Assembly (NCBI GenBank): GCA_001898185.1
Contig: MKTI01000003.1
Span: 1-64,000 of the forward strand
Reading direction: 5' to 3'
Source of the DNA: Cellulomonas sp. 73-145
GTDB lineage: Bacteria; Actinomycetota; Actinomycetes; Actinomycetales; Cellulomonadaceae
Length of the DNA stretch: 64,000 nucleotides
The translations under genes and the position numbers were made by a program. Below the pieces are notes generated by a model. The model had not been told where the DNA came from, did not search any database, and was given only the letters and a program-made list of their open reading frames with translations. This document shows, piece after piece, positions 14,791 to 22,948 of this stretch. How positions within the stretch are numbered: the stretch's first letter is position 1; every line of letters begins with the position of its first letter.

Positions 14791-16580
14791 CGCTCAAGCG
14801 ATTCGAAGAGAAGACGGTCACCGACACGCAGTGGCGCCGGGCAACGACCCTTCGCGACCGGTCCGGACTCGTTCCGTTCTTCGAGCAGGCGATGGCGCCA
14901 ACCGGTCCGCGAACGGGCCGCCCACCGAACCAGGACCGCTACACCGTCAACGCTGTACTGACCGCACTGCTGCTGGTCATCGCAGCCCAAGACATCCCGA
15001 ACTTGGCTACAGCGCTGCGCGTCCTGTGGTCCCTACCTCCAGATCGAGTCGCCGAACTCGGACTCGAAAGCGTCATCACCCCGGAGAAGAAGGCGCAGAT
15101 GCGGCGGATCACACCTGCGGAGGGGAAGAACCGGATAGCACTCCTCACGAAGGAGTACTACAGCATCTTCCGCACCTTCAACACCATGATGAACACCATC
15201 GACTCAAGCCCGCACCCACGCAACACCCCCGAAACTGTCCAAGCTCGACGGTTGCGCGCGGCACGCCTGACACACGCGGAACGGCACGATCTCAGGCTTC
15301 GTGAAGACCGGTTCCTCAAGGTGATCGACTTGGTCATCAGCGCTGGCTGTGCCGGAGGCAGACCGGACCACTACACCGGGGACGCCATCCTGGATGAGAC
15401 GTGGCTTGACTCGCACGGCGCAACCGTCGGCCGAGGCTACAGGCAGCCCCATCTGAAGGCGCCTGCCGATCCGGACGTGTTCCTCAGGCCGAAGAAGGGT
15501 CCCAAGAAGGGCTGGGGGTACGTTCACATGCTCGTGTTCGCCGGTCCTGCCCCGAAGCCGAACGGCCGCAGTGTGCCGGAAATCGTCACAGGCTTCTACA
15601 TTCGAAAGCGCGGCGACAGCATCACGGACTCCGCAATCGCCACATTACGCTCCCACGTCGCGTCAGGCTTCGGCGCTACGCGCGGGTTCGGCATCGTCAT
15701 CGCCGACCGCGGGTACACCGCTGAGCAGGACGACTTCGCGATCCGCATGGCAGAGGAGGGGTACCACGTGACCGCTTCAGCGGATCAGCCCCAACCGGTG
15801 AACGAGGTCGACTACGTCCTGACCGAGCCGGCACGCGAACCGCGCCTTCCGCTGGTCGAACTGGGCGTGTACATGTTCGCCGGACGCTTCATCTGCCCGG
15901 CTGGCGCGCACCTTCGCCCGTTCCGCGACCTGCGCCCTCTCAACGAAAGCAAGGCGACCGACGCCGACTTGCAGCACCGACAGGAGATCATCGACCAGCT
16001 TCGGCTTTACACGATGCCAACGAACGGCCTGCCCCGCCGAGTCGTGCGCGCTGGGCGCCTCCAAGGTTGGGCCACCTACGAAGTCCTGTGCCCTGCGCTG
16101 GCGGGTCTCGTGAACTGCCCCCTTCAGCCAGACTCGGGTATCCGGTCGCCTCAGCCTCGTCCGATCGCCCACATGACACCCGACGCGCCGTACCCGGTGT
16201 GCCGCCAGGCGTACACGAGGGTCCACATTCCCGTCCGGTTGATGAAGCATGTCGATGTCGACCTGCGCGGTTCGTTCGAGCACACCGACCGCTTCGCGCT
16301 GCGTTCCGCGATCGAACGAATCAACTCAGACATCAAACGATTCGACACCGCAAACTTGAACGGTCCAGCACTTCAGACGGTGGGCCGGGCCCGGATCGGT
16401 TTCCTCGCCGCCTGCACCGCTGCGATGCAGAGCATGATCCGCATTGAGGGATACATCGAGGACTACGGCTCGGTCCACAACATGCCGTACACGCGTCGGT
16501 TCCACCTCCGACGCGCGCGCGCCCGCCGACTCGCCCGTCGGCTCCGCACTTCGAAAGCCGCACGCAACAGGGAACGCTGA
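14787..16580 (+). CDS. DDE transposase with Cys-rich insertion (IS1182/IS4-like)
   Basis: A 597-residue protein coupled to the recombinase-like gene. An N-terminal helical region with GRPPNQDRYTVNAVLTALLL (44-63) resembles the DUF772-type N-terminus of IS5/IS1182 transposases. The RNase-H core can be followed: Asp203 in AILDETWLD, Asp307 in IVIADRGYTAEQ, and Glu510 in RSAIERINSDIKRF. The long Asp-Glu interval holds paired cysteines (FICPAG, LCP, NCP, VCRQ at about 370-472), a likely zinc-stabilised insertion as in IS1182. It is longer than most IS transposases (about 450-550). The basic C-terminus may bind the element ends. The copy appears intact. Confidence 0.8.
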   Translation: MTLKRFEEKTVTDTQWRRATTLRDRSGLVPFFEQAMAPTGPRTGRPPNQDRYTVNAVLTALLLVIAAQDIPNLATALRVLWSLPPDRVAELGLESVITPEKKAQMRRITPAEGKNRIALLTKEYYSIFRTFNTMMNTIDSSPHPRNTPETVQARRLRAARLTHAERHDLRLREDRFLKVIDLVISAGCAGGRPDHYTGDAILDETWLDSHGATVGRGYRQPHLKAPADPDVFLRPKKGPKKGWGYVHMLVFAGPAPKPNGRSVPEIVTGFYIRKRGDSITDSAIATLRSHVASGFGATRGFGIVIADRGYTAEQDDFAIRMAEEGYHVTASADQPQPVNEVDYVLTEPAREPRLPLVELGVYMFAGRFICPAGAHLRPFRDLRPLNESKATDADLQHRQEIIDQLRLYTMPTNGLPRRVVRAGRLQGWATYEVLCPALAGLVNCPLQPDSGIRSPQPRPIAHMTPDAPYPVCRQAYTRVHIPVRLMKHVDVDLRGSFEHTDRFALRSAIERINSDIKRFDTANLNGPALQTVGRARIGFLAACTAAMQSMIRIEGYIEDYGSVHNMPYTRRFHLRRARARRLARRLRTSKAARNRER

Positions 16581-16632
16581 CTCGGTCGCCCAACGTCCAT
16601 CGAGAGCGGCGGATAGGCAGACACGCCGACGG

Positions 16633-16793
16633 TGAACCCCTGGAGCGCAGACAGGCAAAAGGGACAATACGTCCACGTCGCGACACGCGGCATTCTGCGG
16701 GCGCCCGGGTAAACATGCAGGTCAGAAGGTCGCCCCGAACTGCCGCCATTCGGAACGGCGAACCCCTGGAGCTTCGACGATGAACCCCTGGGC
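16633..16793. repeat. Three copies of (T/C)GAACCCCTGG at the right end of the element
   Basis: GAACCCCTGGAGC is at 16,634-16,646 and 16,760-16,772, and GAACCCCTGGGC at 16,782-16,793, all in the same orientation, in the 224 bp between the transposase stop and the truncated DUF2975 gene. Reiterated subterminal motifs are typical transposase-binding sites. I do not see the motif in inverted orientation at a left end within the window. Confidence 0.6.
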
Positions 16794-16820
16794 GTTTACG
16801 GGAAATGGCTTCTGACCTGC
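16717..16820. repeat. 12-bp inverted repeat at the island/chromosome junction
   Basis: GCAGGTCAGAAG (16,717-16,728) and CTTCTGACCTGC (16,809-16,820) are exact reverse complements, with near-matches extending outward (CAT versus CAC). Two of the GAACCCCTGG repeats lie between them. The right arm is the last island-type sequence before the truncated chromosomal gene, so this may be part of the element end or its recombination site. Confidence 0.5.
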
Positions 16821-17197
16821 GTGGACAACCGCTCTCTCCTCCGGCGCTGGCCGTGGTGCTCTGCGGGTTCCGGTTCCTCGCGCTGGTCGACCTCGGCGAG
16901 GCGTTCTCGGACCGGACGGTGCAGCTTCTCCGGCGGACGCGCATGCTCCTCGTGGTCGTCGCCGGGTGGTTCGCCGTGGGCTTCGTCGGGTTCTGGGTCG
17001 GCACCGGGTTGATGCACGTCACGCTCGTCCTGACCTGGTGCGCCGTCGAGGTCGCGGCGCTCCTGGGCATCGGCCTGCTGGCGTTGTTCGAGGGCCTGTT
17101 CGCCAGTGCGGCTCAGCTGCGTCGGGAGGCGGCGCTCGTGTCGGCGGGCGGCGCCGGGACGATCCGTGCACCGGATTCCCACATCCCGTTTCCCTGA
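16805..17197 (+). pseudogene. DUF2975 membrane protein, 5' part lost at the island boundary
   Basis: The 130-residue frame carries the second half of a DUF2975 protein: VLCGFRFLALVDLGEAFSDR then TVQLLRRTR, two membrane segments (LLVVVAGWFAVGFVGFWVG; WCAVEVAALLGIGLLALFEG) and FASAAQLRREAALV, the usual 'F..G..L..E' end. The family normally has one or two further membrane segments before this point and about 160 residues. The ATG at 16,805 lies within the right arm of the element's inverted repeat, so the present start was probably supplied by the insertion. It may still be translated. Confidence 0.6.
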
Positions 17198-17237
17198 ACC
17201 GGCCCGCGCGATGCCGGTGTCTCCCTAGGCTCCGGCC

Positions 17238-18497
17238 GTGCCCCAGTCGACGCGGCGGTCGTCCCCGGTCCCACGGCACGCGCGTCCACGCAAGCAGCAC
17301 CCCGCGCTGCGGGTGCTCGCCGTCGGGCTCGTCGCGGTGCTGCTCGGCGCGGTCTCGCTGGCGGGCGCTGTCGCGCAGCGTCTGCAGGGGAACGTCAAGC
17401 ACGTGGACATCGCGGCCCTGGTGGACCGCCCGACGCCGACGTCGACGTCAGGCGCCACCGAGGTGGCCGACGCGCACGCCGCGAGACCGGTGAACGTCCT
17501 GCTCCTCGGCTCGGACGACCGCTCGGGGGAGAACGCCGAGATCGGCGGCGCGAACGGAGGAATGCGTTCCGACACCGCGATCGTGATGCACGTGTCGGCG
17601 GATCGGCGCCGCGTCGAGCTTGTCTCCATCCCCCGTGACTCGCTGGTCGACATCCCCGCGTGCAGGCTCACCAACCAGAAGACGACGAAGCCGCAGCGAG
17701 CCGCCATGTTCAACTCGGCATTCGCGCTCGGCTGGGACAACGGGGGCGACATCGCGTCCGCCGCGGCGTGCACCGTGACCACCGTCCAGGCCACGACGGG
17801 CGTGCCCGTGGACCACGTCGCCGTCGTCGACTTCGCCGGGTTCCAGAAGATGGTCGACGCGGTCGGGGGCGTGCAGATCTGCGTGCCGAAGGCGATGAGC
17901 GACGACAAGACGGGCCTGAACCTCCCGGCGGGGCTCAACGCGCTCGACGGCCAGACGGCCCTGCAGTTCGCCCGCGCCCGTTACGAGACGGGCAGCGACG
18001 GGTCGGACCTCACGCGGATCGGCCATCAGCAGCAGCTGCTCGCCGCCCTGGCCCACAAGGTGCTCAGCAAGGCCGTCCTCACCGACCCGGTGAAGCTCAT
18101 GTCGTTCGCCAACGCCGCCACCAGCGCACTCACCACCGACTCGGGCCTGACGTCGTCGACCGCCACCGGTCTGGCCTACAGCCTCCGGGGCATCGACCCG
18201 GCACAGGTCGTCTTCACCACCGTCCCCAACGGTCCGGCACCGCAGGACCGCTACCGCGTGGTCTGGACGGAGGCCGCCGGCCGGCTGTGGGCCGCGATGG
18301 CGGCCGACCGGCCGATCACCGACGCGCTCGCACCGCCGTCCACGCCCGTGCCGTCGACCACCTCGCAGAGCAGCGCCCCTGCGCCCACCGCGACGGTGCC
18401 ATCACCCTCCGCGTCGCAGCGCGCGGCCCCGCTGCCGAAGGACGTGACCAGCGTGGACCAGGTCCAGGCGCAGGCGTCCGCCGTCTGCGGCGGCTGA
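17238..18497 (+). CDS. LytR-CpsA-Psr (LCP) family cell-wall ligase
   Basis: LCP enzymes transfer undecaprenyl-linked glycopolymers onto peptidoglycan. This 419-residue protein has a basic cytoplasmic tail, one membrane anchor (LAVGLVAVLLGAVSLAGAVA, about 27-46) and an extracytoplasmic LCP domain: VNVLLLGSDDRSG (about 83), RSDTAIVMHV, LVSIPRDSLVDIP with the catalytic-site Arg/Asp pair, QFARARYE and GSDLTRIGHQQQLL. The C-terminal about 60 residues are a Ser/Pro/Ala-rich extracellular tail without the LytR_C domain. The start (GTG 17,238) leaves a normal-length anchor region. It is a single gene. Confidence 0.9.
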   Translation: MPQSTRRSSPVPRHARPRKQHPALRVLAVGLVAVLLGAVSLAGAVAQRLQGNVKHVDIAALVDRPTPTSTSGATEVADAHAARPVNVLLLGSDDRSGENAEIGGANGGMRSDTAIVMHVSADRRRVELVSIPRDSLVDIPACRLTNQKTTKPQRAAMFNSAFALGWDNGGDIASAAACTVTTVQATTGVPVDHVAVVDFAGFQKMVDAVGGVQICVPKAMSDDKTGLNLPAGLNALDGQTALQFARARYETGSDGSDLTRIGHQQQLLAALAHKVLSKAVLTDPVKLMSFANAATSALTTDSGLTSSTATGLAYSLRGIDPAQVVFTTVPNGPAPQDRYRVVWTEAAGRLWAAMAADRPITDALAPPSTPVPSTTSQSSAPAPTATVPSPSASQRAAPLPKDVTSVDQVQAQASAVCGG

Positions 18498-18531
18498 CCC
18501 AGTTGAGCGGACCTGCTGGAAGGTCGTCCAG

Positions 18532-18783
18532 GTGATCATCGTCGCCCTCGCCGTCGCTGCGGCGGCCCTGGGGTTCGGCCTCGGCCTGGCATCTCGCTAC
18601 CTGCGAGCTCGACGGCGGAACGGGGCATCACGCGGGCTGGACTTCCTCGCCGTCCTTCTCCTCGCCGCGGTGATGGCACTGCACCACGACGAGGCTGCCG
18701 TGGTCCTCCCGTACCTGGCAGCCTTCGCGCTCGGCCGGTTCATGTGGCCCGCGCTTCCGGGCGGAGCACCAGCACCCGAGTGA
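18532..18783 (+). CDS. Small membrane protein, 83 aa
   Basis: GTG 18,532 opens a frame with an N-terminal membrane helix (IIVALAVAAAALGFGLGLAS), an Arg-rich loop, and one or two further hydrophobic segments (LDFLAVLLLAAVMALH; VVLPYLAAFALGRFMW). It follows the LCP gene by 34 bp in the same direction, so the two may be co-transcribed. No family is recognised. Confidence 0.55.
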   Translation: MIIVALAVAAAALGFGLGLASRYLRARRRNGASRGLDFLAVLLLAAVMALHHDEAAVVLPYLAAFALGRFMWPALPGGAPAPE

Positions 18784-18824
18784 CGTTCCCGATGGGGGAC
18801 CGTCCGTCGGCGCCGAGGCCGCGG

Positions 18825-19319
18825 TCAGAACCCGGTCGGCGCGTCCGGTGGGCGAGGCGCCGAGGTGCGTCGCCACGCGCGCGCGGCAGGTGTGAGCAGC
18901 AGTGCCAGCGTGAGGCCCGCCGCCGCGACGATCCCCGCGCCGATGGCGAGGCTGCTGCCGCTCGCCGTGCCGATCGCGTCGGCGATCTCTCCGGGGACAC
19001 CGACGAGGACGACGGCGCCGAGCGGGATGGCCACCGCCTTCACGTCCTGCCCGCGGAGCAGGCGGGCCGTCCCGACGACGGACCATCCCGCCGCCACCAG
19101 GAACAGCACGAGGACGGTCGCCGCACCGCGATCGGCCATGGCGCCGGCGTGAGCCAACCCCGCCTTCTGCCCGAACAGGATGTCCGCCGTGATGCCTGCC
19201 TCCACCAGGAACCCGATGGTGAAGAGGCCGGTCAGCACGGCTGCTGCCAGCACGGCCGCGGGAGCGCGGTGCTCCGCGGTCGTGGCGCCGTTGCCGTCGT
19301 CGCCCGTCCTGGTCGTCAT
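18825..19319 (-). CDS. Integral membrane protein, 164 aa, four TM segments
   Basis: After a short hydrophilic N-terminus there are four hydrophobic segments: VLAAAVLTGLFTIGFLVEAG, AATVLVLFLVAAGWSVVG, AVAIPLGAVVLVGVPGEIAD and IGAGIVAAAGLTLALLL. Even spacing suggests a small four-helix protein of the kind often annotated as a conserved actinobacterial membrane protein. A strong hairpin separates it from the GH2 gene further right, so it has its own promoter. Function is unknown. Confidence 0.65.
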   Translation of the reverse strand: MTTRTGDDGNGATTAEHRAPAAVLAAAVLTGLFTIGFLVEAGITADILFGQKAGLAHAGAMADRGAATVLVLFLVAAGWSVVGTARLLRGQDVKAVAIPLGAVVLVGVPGEIADAIGTASGSSLAIGAGIVAAAGLTLALLLTPAARAWRRTSAPRPPDAPTGF

Positions 19320-19390
19320 CCGTCACCCCCGCTCGGGAATCGGTCGCCGACGTCCGGGCCTTGAGGTGGGCCGGTCGGCCGGAGGCCGCC

Positions 19391-19427
19391 GTGGGGTGGC
19401 CGGGCCGAAGCGACCCGGCCACCCCAC
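19391..19427 (-). terminator. Terminator of the GH2 gene
   Basis: GTGGGGTGGCCGGG (19,391-19,404) and CCCGGCCACCCCAC (19,414-19,427) form a perfect 14-bp stem with a 9-nt loop, 6 bp after the GH2 stop codon. There is no U-tract, which is common for actinobacterial terminators. Confidence 0.8.
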
Positions 19428-19432
19428 GCACC

Positions 19433-21988
19433 TCAGACGCGACCCGCGGCGAACAGCTGTGCGACCTCGTCGGACGAGAGCGCCCGGTCGTAGGCCCGCA
19501 CGTCGTCCACGGTGCCGGTCAGGTAGTCGACGGGGTTGCCGCCGTACCGCCCACGACCGACGGTGAAGTCACCCGTCCCGGCGTCGACCGAGCCGAGCAC
19601 GTGCGCCACGCCGGCCTGCTGACCGTCCACGTACAGCGTCAGGGTCGACGCCGCGACGTCCCGGACGCCGACCAGGTGGTACCAGCGCCCGATCACCGGG
19701 GTGCCCACCGCGGTCGCCAGCGCGCGGGTCCCGGCGAACGAGAACGCCCACAGGTGGTCCGCGCCGGAGTACTGCAGGAAGAAGGCGCTGTTGTTCACGC
19801 CGTCCTCGCTGACCACCGTCTGGAACCCGCCGCCGGCCTGCGACAGCTTGACCCAGGCGGACACCGCGTAGTCGGTGCCCTGGGTGGCGATCACCGGGCC
19901 GCTGCTGTGCGCGTAGCCGTTGCCGGTGAACGTCAGGCCGTCGGTGCTCCACGCGCCGTTGACCACGGTCAGCGGGTGGCTGCCGGAGACGTCGGTGGCG
20001 GTGGTGCCGCTGCCGTCGTCGAGCGGCCAGTGGCCGATGCCGTTGAGCCCCGGGGTCCCGGCCGGCGGCTGGGGTGCCGACGACGACGAGCCCGTGGCGA
20101 TGGTCGCCAGGTTGATCGCCCGCACCGGGGCGGGGTCGACCTTCAGCACCTGACGGTCGTACGTCCAGAAGCCGTTCTGCTCACCCTCGACGTCGGCGAT
20201 CTGCGTGTACACGCTCCCCGACAGGCCCCAGGGGGCGTAGTCCTTCAGCACCGTGGTGTTGTCCACGTAGCCCTGGGTGAGGGCGGCCGAGTCTTTGACG
20301 GCGCCGTAGGGGTTGACGTCGGCGCCCGGCCACGCGTGACCGGCGACGGGCAGGGTCAGCCCGCCGTGCTCACCGTCGATCGCCGCACGGTTCGCGTCGG
20401 GCGACGGCAGCGCCGGGCCCTGGTACTGGTGCCAGTCGATGATGTTGCCGCTGCCGGGGTCGCCGCCCATGTCGCAGCAGTTGGAGCCGCTGCGAGAGTC
20501 GACCAGACGGGTCGGGTCGAGGGACTTGATCTGCGTCGTCAGGTCGGCGGCCGCCTGGATGCTCCACTGGCCCCAGCCCTCGTTGAACGGGATCCAGCCG
20601 ATCACCGAGGTCTCGCCGCGCAGCTGCGTGACGATGTCCGACACCTGCGAGCGGAACGTCGCCTTGTCGGCCGTGTTCAGCCGCGGCGTGCTGCCGGCCG
20701 GCATCGACGGCGCGTCCTGCCACACCATCATCCCGAGGCGGTCGGCCCAGTAGTACCAGCGGGCCGGCTCCACCTTGATGTGCTTGCGGATGGTGTTGAA
20801 GCCCAGGTCCTTGGTGTGCTGGATGTCCGACTTCAGCGCCGCGTCCGTGGGGGCGGTGTAGATGCCGTCCGGCCAGAAGCCCTGGTCGAGCGTGGCCAGC
20901 AGGTACTGCTGCTTGCCGTTGAGCGTGATCCGCTGCTTGCCGTTGACGTTCGCGACGGCGATGGTCCGCAGGCCGGCGTAGCTCTCGACCTGGTCCGCAC
21001 GGCCGGCCCCCGTGAGGGTCGCGGTGAACGTGTAGAGGAACGGGTCGTCGGGCGTCCACAGGTGCGGGTGGTCGACGCCGATGTGCAGCGGCTGACCGAC
21101 CGGGCCCTCGGCGCTGCCGACCTGCTGCCCGTCGGCGAAGGCCGTGACCCTCAGCCGGGCGTCGGCCGCGTCGCCGAGGGTCGTGGCGCTGACGTCGAAG
21201 CCCGTCAGGTCGGAGGTCGGCGTGGCGGTCAGGGCGGAGATGCTCGTCGTCGAGACGGGCTCCATCCACACCGTCTGCCAGATGCCCGACGACGCGGTGT
21301 AGAAGATGCCGCCCGGCGTCAGGCTCTGCTTGCCCACCGGGATGTTCTCGCTGTTCGCGGGTGCGTGCACCGCCACCAGGATCTCCTGCGGCCCCTTGGC
21401 GACCAGCGCGTCGGTGATGTCCGCGGTGAAGGCGGTGTACCCGCCGGTGTGGTGGGCCACCTCGCGCCCGTTGACGTACACGGTCGCCTCGTAGTCGACG
21501 GCGCCGAAGTTCAGGTGGATGCGGCGGTCGCCGTTCTTCCACGAGGCCGGGACCGTGGTGGTGGTCCGGTAGACCATGTAGTCCGAGTGCGCCTGGATGC
21601 CCGAGAGGGCCGACTCGGTGGGGTAGGGCACCAGGATCTGCTTGGCCAGGTTGGTGCCGAACGGCAGCGGGCTGAACCCGTCCCACGGCTGGTACTGCCA
21701 CAGGCCGTTGAGGTTGGCCCACTCGGGAGCCGCGGCGCTCGGCCGGGCGAGCTGCGGACGCGGGTAGTCGGGCAGCGCGTTGGTCGGCGAGACGTCGGCC
21801 GTCCACGGCGTGCTCAGCGGTGGCGTCCCCTTGGTCCACGCCGCGGTCGAGGCGACGGTCGTGGAGGCGGATGCTGTGGTGGTGGTGCCGGTCGCGGCGT
21901 CTGCGGTCGCGGCCGGGAGCGTGAGGGTCAAGACTGCGGCCAACGCCAGGAGCGCACCGGGTGCGCGCCGTGGTCTGGGTACGTGCAT
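19433..21988 (-). CDS. Secreted glycoside hydrolase family 2 enzyme with C-terminal LamG module
   Basis: The start ATG 21,988 is chosen because a GAGGAGG site lies upstream and a signal peptide follows at once (RRAPGALLALAAVLTLTLPA, then ATADA). Of 851 residues, about 75-240 are the GH2 jelly-roll sugar-binding domain (FGAVDYEATVYVNGREV), 245-340 the Ig-like domain, and 345-600 the TIM barrel (GFNTIRKHIKVEP; acid/base Glu470 in IPFNEGWGQW; Glu540 in IDGEHGG as nucleophile candidate). Residues 650-851 are a LamG/concanavalin-like domain (VSAWVKLSQ; LYVDGQQAG; VDDVRAYDRALSSDE). It should cleave beta-linked glycans outside the cell. The exact sugar cannot be read; galactose- or glucuronic-type specificity is equally possible. 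Confidence 0.88.
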   Translation of the reverse strand: MHVPRPRRAPGALLALAAVLTLTLPAATADAATGTTTTASASTTVASTAAWTKGTPPLSTPWTADVSPTNALPDYPRPQLARPSAAAPEWANLNGLWQYQPWDGFSPLPFGTNLAKQILVPYPTESALSGIQAHSDYMVYRTTTTVPASWKNGDRRIHLNFGAVDYEATVYVNGREVAHHTGGYTAFTADITDALVAKGPQEILVAVHAPANSENIPVGKQSLTPGGIFYTASSGIWQTVWMEPVSTTSISALTATPTSDLTGFDVSATTLGDAADARLRVTAFADGQQVGSAEGPVGQPLHIGVDHPHLWTPDDPFLYTFTATLTGAGRADQVESYAGLRTIAVANVNGKQRITLNGKQQYLLATLDQGFWPDGIYTAPTDAALKSDIQHTKDLGFNTIRKHIKVEPARWYYWADRLGMMVWQDAPSMPAGSTPRLNTADKATFRSQVSDIVTQLRGETSVIGWIPFNEGWGQWSIQAAADLTTQIKSLDPTRLVDSRSGSNCCDMGGDPGSGNIIDWHQYQGPALPSPDANRAAIDGEHGGLTLPVAGHAWPGADVNPYGAVKDSAALTQGYVDNTTVLKDYAPWGLSGSVYTQIADVEGEQNGFWTYDRQVLKVDPAPVRAINLATIATGSSSSAPQPPAGTPGLNGIGHWPLDDGSGTTATDVSGSHPLTVVNGAWSTDGLTFTGNGYAHSSGPVIATQGTDYAVSAWVKLSQAGGGFQTVVSEDGVNNSAFFLQYSGADHLWAFSFAGTRALATAVGTPVIGRWYHLVGVRDVAASTLTLYVDGQQAGVAHVLGSVDAGTGDFTVGRGRYGGNPVDYLTGTVDDVRAYDRALSSDEVAQLFAAGRV

Positions 21989-22053
21989 GTGGCCCAACCT
22001 CCTCGTTGGAACCGAGGGCGGTGCCCCCGGGCGGCCCTCCCCGGACCGGCAAC

Positions 22054-22077
22054 GGACAGTGTTCCGAAAACCTGTCC
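22054..22077. promoter_or_regulatory. Inverted repeat in the GH2/resolvase-like divergent promoter region
   Basis: GGACAG (22,054-22,059) and CTGTCC (22,072-22,077) flank a 12-bp AT-richer core about 70 bp upstream of the GH2 start. A dimeric repressor site is likely; it does not match the CebR box. The divergent resolvase-like protein is one candidate to bind it. Confidence 0.35.
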
Positions 22078-22190
22078 ATAAGTCGAGGGTTCGCCCGTCC
22101 CCGCACGGTCGGCGGTAGTACGCTCGCCGCGTCCGCCAGGCGGTCCACCGCCGCGCGCCGTCCGAAGTGCCGTCCGAAGGGCCCCGGGTC

Positions 22191-22877
22191 ATGACCACCG
22201 TCGGCTACGTCTGGGTGGGCCCGCTGGAGCACAACGCCGACTACCAGCGGGCGCTGCTGCGCGAGCGCGGCGCGGAGCGGCTGTTCGAGGACGTCAGCGC
22301 CCACACGTCCACCCAGATGCGCGAGCACCTGACCGATGCGCTCGACGAGCTGCACGCCGGGGACACCCTCCTGGTCTGGCGCCTCGACCGGCTCGGTGCG
22401 ACCACCTCCGCCGTCGTCTCCCTGCTCGACCTGCTCGGCCGACGACAGGTCGGCGTGGTCAGCGTCGCCGACAAGCTCGACACCACGGGTCCCGACGGCG
22501 CCGCGCTGCTGCGGTTCGTCGCCGCCTTCACGGACCTGGACCGGCGGCTGCACCGCGAGCGGACCATCGTCGGCGTCTACGCCGCACGCTCCCGCGGCCG
22601 GGTCGGCGGCCGGCCCCGGGCGCTGTCCTCGACCAACGTCGAGCGCGTGCTGATGCTGCGCGACCAGGGCGCGACGGTGCGGGAGATCGCCGAGGCGCTG
22701 GGCACGTCCCGCGCCACCGTCTACCGGGTGATCCAGGACGCCGACCGCGGCGCCGCCGAGGCGCAGGACGCCGACCCTGCGCCTGCGCCCGCGCCTGCGC
22801 CGGCCCAGCGTCGCACCCGGATGCTGCGGCTGCCGTCGATCGAGCACGACGCCGGCTCCCTGCCGGCCACCGACTGA
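22191..22877 (+). CDS. Resolvase-family protein lacking catalytic serine, probable DNA-binding regulator
   Basis: The 228-residue protein follows the small serine recombinase layout: N-terminal catalytic domain, WRLDRLGATTSAVVSLLDLL with the conserved Arg pair, RERTIVGVYAARSRGRVGGR as the E-helix region, and a C-terminal Hin-type helix-turn-helix (VREIAEALGTSRATVYRVIQ). The first strand should read GYARVSTxxQ, but here is GYVWVGPLEH: both the Arg and the nucleophile Ser are gone. It cannot recombine DNA by the known mechanism. It faces the GH2 gene across 203 bp, so a regulatory role there is attractive. The C-terminal tail carries an Ala-Pro repeat. Confidence 0.75.
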   Translation: MTTVGYVWVGPLEHNADYQRALLRERGAERLFEDVSAHTSTQMREHLTDALDELHAGDTLLVWRLDRLGATTSAVVSLLDLLGRRQVGVVSVADKLDTTGPDGAALLRFVAAFTDLDRRLHRERTIVGVYAARSRGRVGGRPRALSSTNVERVLMLRDQGATVREIAEALGTSRATVYRVIQDADRGAAEAQDADPAPAPAPAPAQRRTRMLRLPSIEHDAGSLPATD

Positions 22878-22948
22878 CGCCGGCTCGCCGCCGGCGACCG
22901 ACCGACCCGCGCCGACCGACCCGCACCGACCGATGCAGCTGCGCCCGT

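Larger units (their letters stand above)
1..16820. mobile_element. Integrated accessory island (left end outside window)
   Basis: The stretch has the marks of acquired DNA: mostly orphan genes, two damaged Lsr2 genes, XRE/ImmA regulation, a likely defence locus, and a recombinase-like plus transposase operon at its right edge. Base composition is visibly less GC-rich than the chromosome after 17 kb, especially at 5.3-9.7 kb. The right limit is placed at about 16,820, where a 12-bp inverted repeat ends and a 5'-truncated DUF2975 gene begins. No tRNA is seen at the junction. The left limit is not in the window, and the island may be several elements nested together. Confidence 0.6.

Noticed and set aside
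1..16820. tRNA gene as integration site
   Set aside because: I found no cloverleaf or tRNA-like 3' end at the visible junction; the target seems to be the DUF2975 gene.
19361..22081. Very long + strand open frame over the GH2 gene
   Set aside because: It is antisense to a gene with a signal peptide, catalytic residues and a terminator. Long antisense frames are normal at this GC content.
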